Origin: Angiostrongylus vasorum
Taxonomy: Eukaryota > Nematoda > Chromadorea > Rhabditida > Metastrongylidae
Assembly: GCA_018806985.1 (NCBI GenBank)
Contig: JADANN010000289.1
Location: forward strand, 460,481 to 524,480
Direction: 5' to 3'
Length of the DNA stretch: 64,000 nt
A program made the translations under genes and the position numbers. The notes below the pieces were generated by a model, which made no database searches, was not told the DNA's origin, and saw nothing but the letters and a program-made list of their open reading frames with translations. Positions 52,201-60,803 of the stretch are shown piece by piece; position 1 is the stretch's first letter, and every line of letters begins with the position of its first letter.

Positions 52201-53000
52201 CAGCTCGATTCGTGTTTCAGTTTGGAGAACAAAGTTATCTCGTGATATGTTGAATTCTGACGTCAAACAAATCGAATCGGTGAACGTAATGTATTCAATC
52301 TGAAGTTTTTACCAATGTTCACTGGTTCATTCTGGTTACAATGAATAGTGAAGCAGACAAAATACCTTATCTAACCAATAACCGAAAACGACCACTAGTA
52401 CCGGCACGTTTGGCTCCACTATTAACTCCCAAGCTTCTCTAAAAGATCACGACTTTTCCTTGTGTAGTTTTGAAGAAAGAAAAAAAACGTGCGGTAAAAC
52501 CGTTGTAATTATAGCTCAGAGAAAGATTTGATACAAAATAGATTTGCGTGACATTCATAATCTTCTGCAATGTAAAAGTTTTTGTCGGTAACTTCCACCT
52601 TACTTGAGCAAGAAATGAAAAGTCATGCAAGAACTATTATGCGAACAATGTCGTTCATATCATTCCGTACAAAATTCTCCCCACGTGTATCCAATGAATC
52701 CTTTATCGCCTATGGGATTTTCCACGCGAAGTCCAGAGACATGCGGAATGACTTGCAGCGTTTCCCAACTCTGCTAAAAAGGCAGTTGGTATAGTCGGTA
52801 TATTTGTTTGTTTTCTTTTTCCTTATGAAGTTTTGTTAAACTTTTAACTTCGATATAGGATTTGTAGAACAACTATCATAACATTATATATTGACTCCAA
52901 CATTAAGTACTTTTTGTTATGTCAAGATGCATACCTCATCATGAGAAATGGAACGAGTTGTAACTAAAATGATGAGCAAAGCTGTGAAGAAAGGAAGCAT
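43100..53000 (-). CDS. CNNM-family (ancient conserved domain/cyclin M) magnesium-transport protein, about 20 exons
   Basis: CNNM proteins are basolateral membrane proteins that mediate or regulate Mg2+ efflux. Minus-strand exons are 53000-52935, 52773-52685, 52438-52366, 52299-52184, 52149-52098, 51555-51495, 51436-51365, 51240-51135, 51027-50936, 50833-50712, 49321-49234, 47845-47750, 47631-47548, 47476-47366, 44771-44535, 44250-44176, 44082-43975, 43911-43753, 43668-43464 and 43233-43100, about 715 residues. Phases fit throughout except around 52184-52098. Layout: signal peptide; extracellular domain ([27 protein letters not shown]); DUF21 transmembrane domain ([44 protein letters not shown]); CBS pair ([47 protein letters not shown]); cyclic-nucleotide-binding-like domain ([24 protein letters not shown]). 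Stop TAA at 43102-43100. Which nematode CNNM paralogue this is cannot be told. Confidence 0.92.
43464..43668 (-). CDS. CNNM-like gene: core of the cyclic-nucleotide-binding-like domain
   Basis: Acceptor TACGGTAG, donor GTGAGT, phase 0 in and 1 out. [50 protein letters not shown]. It matches CNNM YLYxRNxPxDYFILILQGKVEV. CNNM CNBH domains do not bind cyclic nucleotides, and the nucleotide-cassette Arg is absent here as well. Confidence 0.93.
43753..43911 (-). CDS. CNNM-like gene: CNBH N-terminal helices
   Basis: Acceptor CGTTTTAG, donor GTCAGT, 53 codons, phase 0 on both sides. It reads [19 protein letters not shown] and [15 protein letters not shown], equivalent to the helical segment between CBS and CNBH (LLLATLRFLSTEV...FSPxxxSEKVLLRLL). 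Confidence 0.88.
43975..44250 (-). CDS. CNNM-like gene: end of CBS2 (two exons)
   Basis: Exons 44250-44176 and 44082-43975, both phase 0. The first reads [16 protein letters not shown] then [10 protein letters not shown]. The second begins [20 protein letters not shown], the signature after CNNM CBS2, and ends [10 protein letters not shown]. The acidic DSDDDDD insert is unusual in length. Confidence 0.92.
44535..44771 (-). CDS. CNNM-like gene: CBS1 end and CBS2 start
   Basis: Acceptor CTTATTTAG, donor GTACGC, 79 codons, phase 0. [20 protein letters not shown] (compare VKDLAFVDPDDCTP), [20 protein letters not shown] and AMVRQVKQE. Strong colinearity with the family. Confidence 0.94.
44772..47365 (-). 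other. Large CNNM-like intron
   Basis: 2.6 kb intron splitting CBS1. It contains a SINE A copy at 45045-45325; the rest (45326-47365) has only motif-free open frames on both strands. Confidence 0.5.
45045..45325 (+). repeat. tRNA-derived SINE, family A
   Basis: Diverged head with B-box-like AGTTCGACGCC, GGGCCCTCCATCCCTCCGCG, CATCGGTAGACCATCGCGAA and tail GGGATTTATCAACGCTGAGG. Confidence 0.7.
47366..47845 (-). CDS. CNNM-like gene: DUF21 end to CBS1 (three exons)
   Basis: Exons 47845-47750, 47631-47548 and 47476-47366, all phase 0 to phase 0 with introns of 118 and 71 nt. They read [39 protein letters not shown] with RDVMTRIE, and [20 protein letters not shown] with [24 protein letters not shown] is the CNNM CBS1 hallmark. 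Confidence 0.95.
47988..48374 (+). repeat. Family D retroposon, full length with target duplication
   Basis: It starts with CTCGATACTTGATACTTGAA and ends GGTGAACCGTTGAGAGG. Flanks TGACAATTAATA (47976-47987) and TGACAGTTAATA (48375-48386) differ at one of 12 bases. It lies about 140 bp from an exon, in a CNNM-like intron. Confidence 0.88.
48387..49233 (-). other. CNNM-like intron, rest
   Basis: About 0.85 kb with no recognised repeat or coding region. The 163-codon minus-strand frame at 48271-48762 runs into the family D copy and is a chance frame. Confidence 0.45.
49234..49321 (-). CDS. CNNM-like gene: DUF21 transmembrane exon
   Basis: Acceptor CAAATCTAG, donor [26 protein letters not shown] then CPLSYPISK, matching RHGLAVGANT...PxSYPxSK of CNNM. 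Phase 2 in, 0 out. Confidence 0.95.
49322..50319 (-). other. CNNM-like intron, distal part
   Basis: 1 kb. Its 3' portion around 50254-50300 shares wording (GACTTTCT...GGCATTGATCAA) with 58541-58590, both next to PLE terminal repeats. The open frames at 49364-49915 on both strands have no motif. Confidence 0.4.
50320..50690. mobile_element. Palindromic Penelope-like terminal repeat pair
   Basis: Left arm (minus): ATTCATTCACAATAGCCGAC then ATTTCGGCGCCTTCGCC. Right arm (plus): CTCTGAGGAAGGCGAAACCG then TCGAAACGTTGG and AATGAATAAATACTAC. The arms of about 150 bp also share 'TTATAAAAATGTTTGG' and are separated by roughly 70 bp. It ends within about 20 bp of a CNNM-like exon (50712). Confidence 0.7.
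50712..51240 (-). CDS. CNNM-like gene: DUF21 core (three exons)
   Basis: Exons 51240-51135, 51027-50936 and 50833-50712. The first is [20 protein letters not shown] with [10 protein letters not shown] (TM1 and the SGLNLGLM motif). The second is [20 protein letters not shown] with [10 protein letters not shown] (TM2). The third is [20 protein letters not shown] with [11 protein letters not shown] (TM3 and the GEIVPQ motif). Introns are 107 and 102 nt; phases 0-1-0-2 close. Confidence 0.96.
51365..51555 (-). CDS. CNNM-like gene: ectodomain end (two exons)
   Basis: Exons 51555-51495 and 51436-51365. They read [20 protein letters not shown] and [20 protein letters not shown] with LFLQ, leading straight into TM1. 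The two Cys near the start fit the extracellular domain. Confidence 0.85.
51712..52035 (+). repeat. tRNA-derived SINE, family B, near full length
   Basis: Head GGACGGATAGCACAGTGGTA (A box TAGCACAGTGG), B box TAGTTCGATTCTGC, then GGGCCAACCAACCC and TCATCCCTCCGGGG, body, and tail GATCTTCGTGGACAATGG with GGATGCGAGGAAACGAATCG. It lies in a CNNM-like intron, antisense. Confidence 0.7.
52098..52299 (-). CDS. CNNM-like gene: ectodomain exons with unresolved junctions
   Basis: 52299-52184 reads [16 protein letters not shown] and [11 protein letters not shown], matching the family's FTD...element. The next plausible coding piece, 52149-52098 ([16 protein letters not shown]), is only about 30 nt away, too short for a normal intron, with an in-frame TAG between. 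Its A6 donor leaves phase 1 where phase 2 is needed. Either an indel in the A run and an unusual tiny intron, or a wrong piece. Confidence 0.5.
52366..52773 (-). CDS. CNNM-like gene: ectodomain exons 2 and 3
   Basis: Exons 52773-52685 (or from 52770) and 52438-52366. They read [18 protein letters not shown] with GDKGFIGYT, and [20 protein letters not shown] with WLDK. VSGLRVE and VxxFGYxL are typical of CNNM extracellular domains. Phases 0 in, 2 across, 0 out. Confidence 0.8.
52935..53000 (-). CDS. CNNM-like gene exon 1: signal peptide
   Basis: ATG at 53000-52998: [20 protein letters not shown] then DE and donor GTATGC, phase 0. It is a textbook signal peptide with probable cleavage after the TRSIS region. 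A possible trans-splice or cis acceptor GATTCAG lies about 20 nt upstream of the ATG. Confidence 0.85.
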
Positions 53001-54089
53001 TGAAAGTCTGTCGTCCTTTCTGAATCATTCAATGCGAAAAAAAAGTAATAAACGCGGTGGGTGAAATATGAGATCGATCGAGAACAGTTGCAACAATCGC
53101 TATTCTTAGCAAATCAATCAACGGAACCGGTTGATCACGCGTTGAGAATTTCGATGCGAAGAATAATTTCTGTTATAGATGTTGACCATACGAAACGGAA
53201 CCAGTCTTATCACTCCATTTTTCGGATCGATAGGACTACTCTGTACTTGGGTTTCATGTTCACCTGTCAATGGTGTTTATTTGTCCTTTCGGAAGCACTT
53301 GACACTTTTCACTGATTTCTTTTTCCAAATTTCCGTATGTCGTCAAGTGAGCAGAAGCTATGCAACTTACATGTCATGTGAAGTTGATATTTTCCAAAAT
53401 TAAGAAAATTTGTTACATAAATACTGGAAATTCCTTGACTAGTTTTCCACCATAAAAAAAGAATACCGCCACTTTTTAAAGGCGATTCGGAAAGCAAGCT
53501 TGAGGGGGTGACATTCTAGTCTATTGCTTGTATTTTGTTAGAATGCTTCGATGTAAATATGTTAGCCCAATCTACCGATCCGTTTTTAGTTGGTTCTTGT
53601 TTTATATTTCCGTTTTGTAAGAATTCTTTTCAAGTAGTGTTAAAAAAAAGCGACAATTTTGGAACTGTCTGATGAAGAATGAAATGACCATATTTCTGCC
53701 GTTTTCATTTTCCTGTTTCCTTTTCACGTACCTATTCGGATGAAACCACTTGCATTAATTTTTTTCTTCTCCTGTTTTGCAGGCCTTCAAAAAAAACCAC
53801 AAAGCTTCACCTGAGTGAACTTCGTGTTTCTTAGTGATCAACCCACACATCTAATTAAAAATAAAGATTTCGAAGAAAAAAAATTTAACAACCTCAGTTA
53901 ACTTTTCAGAGAGCGAACAGTGCTTCATTTGAGATGGCTTTCAATAAGCACAACGGTCTACTTTGACCTCGCACCAGGACAAGCATTTCTCCCATCTCCA
54001 CGAACACAAGAAAGTGGAACCAAAATGTGGGAAGAACTCTTTCCATCCCAGAAAGTGTGGCGACCACCTTTGGCAAAAACTGCGAACGT
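53001..54089. other. Upstream flank of the CNNM-like gene
   Basis: The promoter is expected here. Open frames around 53.06-53.4 kb and 53.9 kb on the plus strand show no motif. No repeat family recognised before 54090. Confidence 0.4.
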
Positions 54090-54275
54090 CCTAGCAAAGC
54101 TACTTGAGGATTCCAAAGAAAGTCGACTCAACCGACATTCAAGGACAATGGAAGAGAAGACCAAAAATCCTCTTGCAGCAACCCAACCCACATGCAAATC
54201 CGAACACTCGTGGATGGTTTATGCAAGGAAACGAATAGAGTGGAAGACGTGCTGGAATACGCCAAAATGCGATTT
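54090..54275 (+). repeat. Family B SINE body/tail fragment (diverged)
   Basis: CGACATTCAAGGACAATGG, AGCAACCCAACCCACATGCA and GCAAGGAAACGAATAGAGTG parallel 51920-52035 of the full-length family B copy. Confidence 0.45.
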
Positions 54276-54699
54276 CGGGTCTTCTTAATATTATATTACA
54301 CAACAAACGGACTGTATTGCACTACGACAGCATATAGTGCTTAAAGTACTTTTCTACGAGAAGCAACGTCTGAATCTCCAAAAGTAAAAATCAATTTGTC
54401 TTCCACAAATTTGAGCCCACCAATGATTGAAGAGTAAACGTTCACTTTAATGCCTATAACTCTCTGTTTAATCTTCACATCTCGATTTTACCATTTCGTG
54501 CATAATAATTTTCATTTTGGCTACCGTGCCAGAAATTTCCTCGTTTGAAACCGACAAAAGAAAAGGCCGATAGAGGAAAAAGAATATAACTTTCTTTTCG
54601 AAAGAAATAACTATTTGCATCATTGGTGTACAAGTTATTTCGTACGGATATTACAAAACTACTTTTTGCTTGTTGAAGCGACGTTCTTCATCAATCGCT
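54276..54699. other. Intergenic, nothing recognised
   Basis: AT-rich, no coding or repeat signal. Confidence 0.4.
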
Positions 54700-54900
54700 T
54701 ACATCTTCATGGCGGCTAGACGTGTTCCTGGATGTTGAACAACTATAATGCAACAAGCAGAATGAGAATTCATTCTGCTGCATGGTCAGTCGAGCTCAGA
54801 AGGAATTCGTCACATCAACTTGGAAGCCCAAATAAGAGTAAATAAATGGCTAAACTTGCAACCGCTCGGAAACAAACCTAACCACTAAGTGACAAAACTC
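54700..54900 (-). repeat. Family D remnant (highly diverged)
   Basis: CTTCATGGCGGCTAGACGTG, TTCCTGGATGTTGAACAAC, GTCGAGCTCAGAAGGA and CTTGGAAGCCCAAATAAGAG follow the order of family D in minus orientation with many substitutions. An old copy. Confidence 0.5.
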
Positions 54901-55384
54901 TCCTCAACCTACTAGCGTTGGTGATTGCTGTCTTGAAAATATGGGAGAACCACAGAACACCTGCTTTGATAAGAACAAATAAAGAATTGCTCGCTAAAAA
55001 GAATATCAGTTAAATAGGAACCGTTCTGGAGTCCACACAAGTCATTAAAGGTTCTCATTCAAATAGCTAACTGTTCGGTAGCAAATCATAAAATTGTCAT
55101 ATAGTTCTAAGTATTGTATACGATTTGGAAAAGCATGTTTCTCTAAATGATAATGATAATGCCAGGACGAGATGGAATCAAGCGTTGGTAAAGAACAGGT
55201 GACACATACGCGACCTAGGATACGAAACAACCTGTTTGTCCTGTAGTCGCTTTTACCCATAATTTTCGGCATAATGATTATTGGATTTCAATCAATAAGT
55301 GAGAAAAGCCAGAATAGACTAAGTTACCTCACCTTGGAGGACGAGAAAACTGATTACAAGCATAAAATAGCTCAGCAGCAATAT
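54901..55384. other. Intergenic, nothing recognised
   Basis: No motif-bearing open frame or repeat found. Confidence 0.4.
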
Positions 55385-55600
55385 TTACTTTTTATTTTCT
55401 GCCTACTACAGTTTTACGACGGGGTATTAAGCGAAATACAACCGCAATATTGCTGAGATATTTGCAAAACTCCGGACTGCAGGTGTCTGCGGTGGCAAAC
55501 TGGCGTGCTATTACCCTTTCCGGGGGCTAACGCGTTCACCACCACACCATGTAGGTCGTTCGTTTCGCCCGTCTCTCAGCTAGTTCTATCGATCAGTGCG
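55385..55600 (-). repeat. tRNA-derived SINE, family C
   Basis: Minus strand head CATGGTGTGGTGGTGAACGC with TTAGCCCCCGGAAAGGGTAA, a truncated B box, TTTGCAAATATCTCAGCAAT body and GGCAGAAAATAAAAAG end. Confidence 0.7.
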
Positions 55601-55649
55601 ATCAGCAATCACCCGTCAACAGGATTGTTCTGGCGAGCCCACATCGGCA

Positions 55650-55790
55650 TTGAACTCGCATGGTGTGTGGTGAACGCGTTAGCTCCCGGAAAGGGTAGCA
55701 GCGCGTTCGTTCCCCACCGCAGACACCTGCGGTCTGGAGTTTTGCAAATATCTCAGCAAGATTTTGGTTGTATTCACCAGCAATAGTTCA
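55650..55790 (+). repeat. tRNA-derived SINE, family C, inverted partner
   Basis: CGCATGGTGTGTGGTGAACG, GCGCGTTCGTTCCCCACCGC (B box) and TTTGCAAATATCTCAGCAAG. With 55385-55600 it forms an inverted pair capable of a long hairpin. Confidence 0.7.
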
Positions 55791-55897
55791 TCATTTTAGA
55801 CGCCATAGAAATGGTGGAAACCACTTGTTGTCTCAATGAACATTCCGTGCTGAAGAAATAATTCCTCCTACAAGATTGGCAAAAACGTGCTCATTTA

Positions 55898-56280
55898 CTT
55901 ACTTGGATACTGGGACGGCCCATCCTCACTAGTTGTGTGTAGCCCAACATATTCTCCATTTTTTGGAGTTTCGCTGGTTGGTTTAGCCATTGTGATTTCC
56001 TGAGTCCCAACGTCAGCCATGCGAAAGTCTGCCACAGATCGTCTCCACCACAGACAATCGCCGCCCTTGTGGATCAGAGGAAGATTTGAAACCATGCGAC
56101 TTTGATGCCAGTACGGTGGTGGATCCTGGCATTGGTTTCCCCTTAGCTAGGCTTCCTGATGGAAACGCCGGACTCTCTCAGCTTGGAAGACCCTGCTGGG
56201 GATGAATACCCCCGCTTCACATCGCAGCACGACACCCAGGAACAGGTCGCAGCCACGATGAGGCGTAAACCGTTGGAAGG
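55898..56280 (+). repeat. Family D retroposon with target duplication
   Basis: CTTACTTGGATACTGGGACG start, CTTCCTGATGGAAACGCCGG centre, GTAAACCGTTGGAAGG end. Flanks GTGCTCATTTA (55887-55897) and GTGCTCAATTA (56281-56291) differ by one base. Confidence 0.85.
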
Positions 56281-56291
56281 GTGCTCAATTA

Positions 56292-57324
56292 ACTTGTCCT
56301 TTAAATAAAACATTGGAAGCATGATATCGCGATGATTTATGCATACAAGTAATGACTGCCTACAACCTCTAAGCAATGCATGAGTAAGGACTTCAACTGT
56401 AAACTGCGATGTTCTTCACGTTCTTTTTGAACGAGCAGGCCCGCACCGTAGCCCCTCGGACGAGCGGAACTACTACTACTAAAGTTCTAGTCTGCAGAGA
56501 GATGAATAGAGACTTTATTAGTCCACATTAGAGTCAGTTGATGATATGACAGGTGATATTGGGAAAAATTTGGCAAATTCTTGTCTTGCACATCACATAC
56601 CTTAGATCCCAGATGGTAGGCTTTATGTTGTAGTTTCGAAGTAATGAAGAACAGAAGCCAAAAATTATTGGGAAAAATGACTGTCAGTACAAATTGTGTA
56701 GGGCCAAATAATTCATCATTTCGTCTCTATGATGCTTAATAGACTGGAATATAGGCACATCTCATCGGGATTTATCAGTGAAACGCAGAGCACTTTATTC
56801 TTTAGTGTTCCAAAGCTTCAGGTTGTTACATTACCACTAAATGATCAGTGTAATAATCACAAAAATTGTCACCGTCCTGGAACACTTCTCGTGGTATGGC
56901 GCTAAAAGTACCCTTAGGTCTACCCGTAATGGCGAAGTGACAAGGGGTCTCAGCATAGCTGTCTCAGAAACTTAACGTAAACGACATTCGGTCAACATCT
57001 GTGCCAAAAATCGGCAGCATTGTAGCTGAACAATTACCATCTCCTGAAGCCACACGCCATGAAGACTGCTTACGATTTCTTACATTTAATGTCGTCTCCT
57101 CAGAATTTCATCTTATTCTCGATGCGGCAAACCATACGGAATAAGAATTGATTTCTACCCAGAAGCTAAGAACAAGGAGACTATCACTCGACATCTGACT
57201 GATGGGATCCATATAGATTCAGGATGATCTTATCGCTTAATGTTCTGATTGCGCTCGTTTCACAGGGCACCATCCGTTGTATAATCTATCTATCTGCTGT
57301 TGTGAAATTCATAGTCATCGACTG
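56292..57324. other. Intergenic, nothing recognised
   Basis: About 1 kb; a possible diverged SINE A tail (CATCTCATCGGGATTTATCA near 56757) but no full copy. Confidence 0.4.
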
Positions 57325-57385
57325 GGCTCTGAGCAAGATGAAGATGTCGAAACGTTAGCCGAATAAAACTTTTTATCAACCTTGT
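57325..57385 (+). repeat. Single PLE terminal-repeat motif
   Basis: CTGAGCAAGATGAAGATGTC then GAAACGTTAGCCGAATAAAAC, the same order as other arms. Confidence 0.5.
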
Positions 57386-58129
57386 GTTAATTCATCAATT
57401 AAAGAATATGTATTGACCAGTCATTCCGACGTTAAAGGAAAGTTGGTTTTCGAAATATCCATTCTTCATAGTTTGCCACTCTTCCACGTTCCGTTCATTT
57501 CCTACTTAGAGAAAAAATTAACACAACAACTTTTAGGTAATTCTGCGTCGTCGAAAATTTATACGCTTCACAAAGGTCTTGAGCTATGGCAATTAGCGCA
57601 AACAGGTTCTAATAAGCTTCTTTGTCAGCTTCAATGAGAAGGCCAGAAAATTGGGATGAATTAATGCTAGACCTAAAAACCCACAAGCGGTACAGCTCAC
57701 ACGAGAAACGCTCACACCCTCAAGAAAAAAGGAGTTTGCTTCGCCGTTGAAATAGCAGCGCCTTCGTGCACAGGATCAGACCACTTCTCCTTCGCGCAAA
57801 GACTCGCTTTACGTGGAAACGTAAGATTAGGCCTGTGAAAAGAAGTCGTATTCATAGATTTCATCCACAACTATGCTATATCCATCCACTGTCAGCATAA
57901 ACAACGAAATTATATGGAAGAAATCAATCAGTTGCTCAATGACACCCTCTGTATTAGAAAAAACATAAGGTCTCTATGATACCGTTAAACAAGAACTCCG
58001 AAGGCAGCATTAAAAAGGAATACCATCGAAAATGTTGTGAAAATCATCACAAGGATAGCATTTCGTTTTCTGATCTGCGAAAAAAGAAAGCTTGTTACTA
58101 TTCTCATGGTGAAATGAAACAACGGCGGA
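57386..58129. other. Intergenic, nothing recognised
   Basis: No supported coding region. Plus-strand frames at 57413-57637 and 57976-58206 lack motifs except that the latter runs into the transposase remnant. Confidence 0.4.
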
Positions 58130-58420
58130 AAGATTCAATACAAATCGTTTTTGGCGTAGAAATCAAAAGCCGTACCATACCATCTGCAATAGAACTCCAG
58201 CAATAATCGTATCCGCAGAATTTCGGAGCCCATTTAGGACGTTGAAGCCTGATGAAGACCTCAAACCCAAAAAATCTTTTTAGCTGAACCAACCAGTTGA
58301 TGGCCACAATTTCCAGACTTAAATGCTTTAAATGCACATCACGTTAAACCAGAGAATGAAGCGCATTCTCAACAAGTGGATGGTTCCGCCCATCATGCTA
58401 TTGCACAAAAATGGAAAATG
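58130..58420 (+). pseudogene. Tc1/mariner-superfamily transposase remnant
   Basis: Plus strand: QIVFGVEIKSRTIPSAIE (compare VMVWGGIxxxGRTPLxFIE) and, in another frame, WPQFPDLNALNAHHV (compare WPxxSPDLNPLDxxVW). Short and frameshifted. Confidence 0.45.
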
Positions 58421-58599
58421 AGATAACCAATCCAATCGGCCGATCAGTATACTAAACGTTGTCCTAATAATAATTCACAAGGAATACACTCATGTACCAA
58501 AAAATCACAGATAAATCCTGGTCAATAGAAGAACTTCGAAAGTAACTCCCACGTCTGACTTTCTATTAACCTCGGCATTGATCAAGTAATTCTTCGTAT

Positions 58600-58860
58600 T
58601 CTTGTTGAGCAAACACGAGGTATTATTTTTTATTCTTTATTCACGAACAAGCTGACGTTTCGGCGGATTTCGCCTTCCTCAGAGCCTGGAAGGGTCAAGT
58701 TGACAGCAATCTATTCGGCCAAACACCTCCATAACCAAACAGAGAAAACGCTGAACCAAGATTTCAATCACATTGAACACAGCTTTGCACACTCACCGCT
58801 TTCTATGAGGCTTCCACTGAGTATGTCGCGTGGAGACCAACCGCACAGAGTTCACGTGGA
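58600..58860 (-). mobile_element. Penelope-like element terminal repeat (pLTR) with hammerhead-like core
   Basis: Minus strand: TTATGGAGGTGTTTGGCCGA, then CTCTGAGGAAGGCGAAATCC and GCCGAAACGTCAGC, then GTGAATAAAG. CTGAGGA (CUGANGA) followed by a GGCG/CGCC hairpin and GAAA is the layout of a hammerhead ribozyme core, known from PLE terminal repeats. One extra A sits before the stem. It lies directly 3' of the PLE coding fragment on the same strand. Confidence 0.6.
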
Positions 58861-58881
58861 AGCGTAATATGCCTCTCCCCC

Positions 58882-59047
58882 TCAAAATAACAGCCTTATA
58901 TACTGCCCAATACCACGCGTGATCATGAGGCATTCTTCTCTGGGGTTCATTTTCGGATTTCTGCAATTAATCCAGAACGCCTCGAGAGCTTTGCGCGCCT
59001 GTGTTCTCGATTCCTGCGCGAGGATCGTGACACGTACTTCATACATA
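58882..59047 (-). pseudogene. Penelope-like element, C-terminal (GIY-YIG endonuclease) end of the ORF
   Basis: Minus-strand frame reads YEVRVTILAQESRTQARKAL, then EAFWINCRNPKMN and EECLMITRGIGQYI, ending at a stop at 58884-58882. The ESRTQARKALEAFWI...RNPKMNxxEEC wording is what I know from the C-terminal end of GIY-YIG-bearing PLE proteins of nematodes. Upstream (higher coordinates) the frame enters the tetranucleotide array, so the catalytic GIY-YIG core and the reverse transcriptase are missing. Confidence 0.65.
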
Positions 59048-59379
59048 CGTGACACCATACATACATACATGCATATACATATATACATACATATACATAC
59101 ATACATATATATATAAATACATACATGTACATACCTACATACATACATACATACATATACATACATACATACATACACATACATACACACATACACATAC
59201 ATACACACACACATACATATACGTACACATACATACATACATACATACACATACATACATACATACACACATACATACATACACATATACATACACATAC
59301 ATACACATACATACATACATACATACATACACATACATACATACATACATACATACATACATACATACACATACATACA

Positions 59380-59411
<32 letters not shown>

Positions 59412-60771
59412 CATACACATACATACATACATACACATACATACACATACATACACATACATACATACATACTACATACATACATACATACATACATACA
59501 TACATACATACATACATACATACATACATACATACATACTACATACATACACATACATACATACATACATACATACATACATACACATACATACATACAT
59601 ACATACACATACATACACATACATACACATACATACATACATACATACATACATACATACATACACATACATACATACATACATACATACATACACATAC
59701 ATACATACATACATACATACATACATACATACATACATACATACATACATACATACATACATACACATACATACACATACATACATACATACATACATAC
59801 ATACATACATACATACATACATACATACATACATACATACATACATACATACATACATACACATACATACACATACATACACATACATACACATACATAC
59901 ATACATCACATACATACATACATACACATACATACATACATACATACATACATACATACATACATACATACATACATACATACATACATACATACACATA
60001 CATACATACATACATACATACATACATACATACATACATACATACATACATACATACATACATACATACATACATACATACATACATACACATACATACA
60101 TACATACATACACATACATACATACATACATACATACATACATACACATACATACACATACATACATACATACATACACATACATACATACATACATACA
60201 CATACATACACATACATACACATACATACACATACATACATACATACATACACATACATACATACATACATACATACATACATACATACATACATACATA
60301 CATACATACATACATACATACATACATACATACATACATACATACATACATACATACACATACATACATACATACATACACATACATACATACATACATA
60401 CATACATACATACATACATACATACATACATACATACATACATACATACATACATACATACATACATACATACATACATACATACATACATACATACATA
60501 CATACATACATACATACATACATACATACATACATACATACATACATACATACATACATACATACATACATACATACATACATACATACATACATACATA
60601 CATACATACATACATACATACATACATACATACATCACATACATACATACATACATACATACATACATACATACATACATACATACATACATACATACAT
60701 ACATACATACATACATACATACATACATACATACATACATACATACATACATACATACATACATACATACA

Positions 60772-60803
<32 letters not shown>

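Noticed and set aside
8899..55735. tRNA genes suggested by A and B boxes
   Set aside because: The heads lack complete cloverleaf pairing by eye and are always joined to SINE bodies; some carry target duplications.
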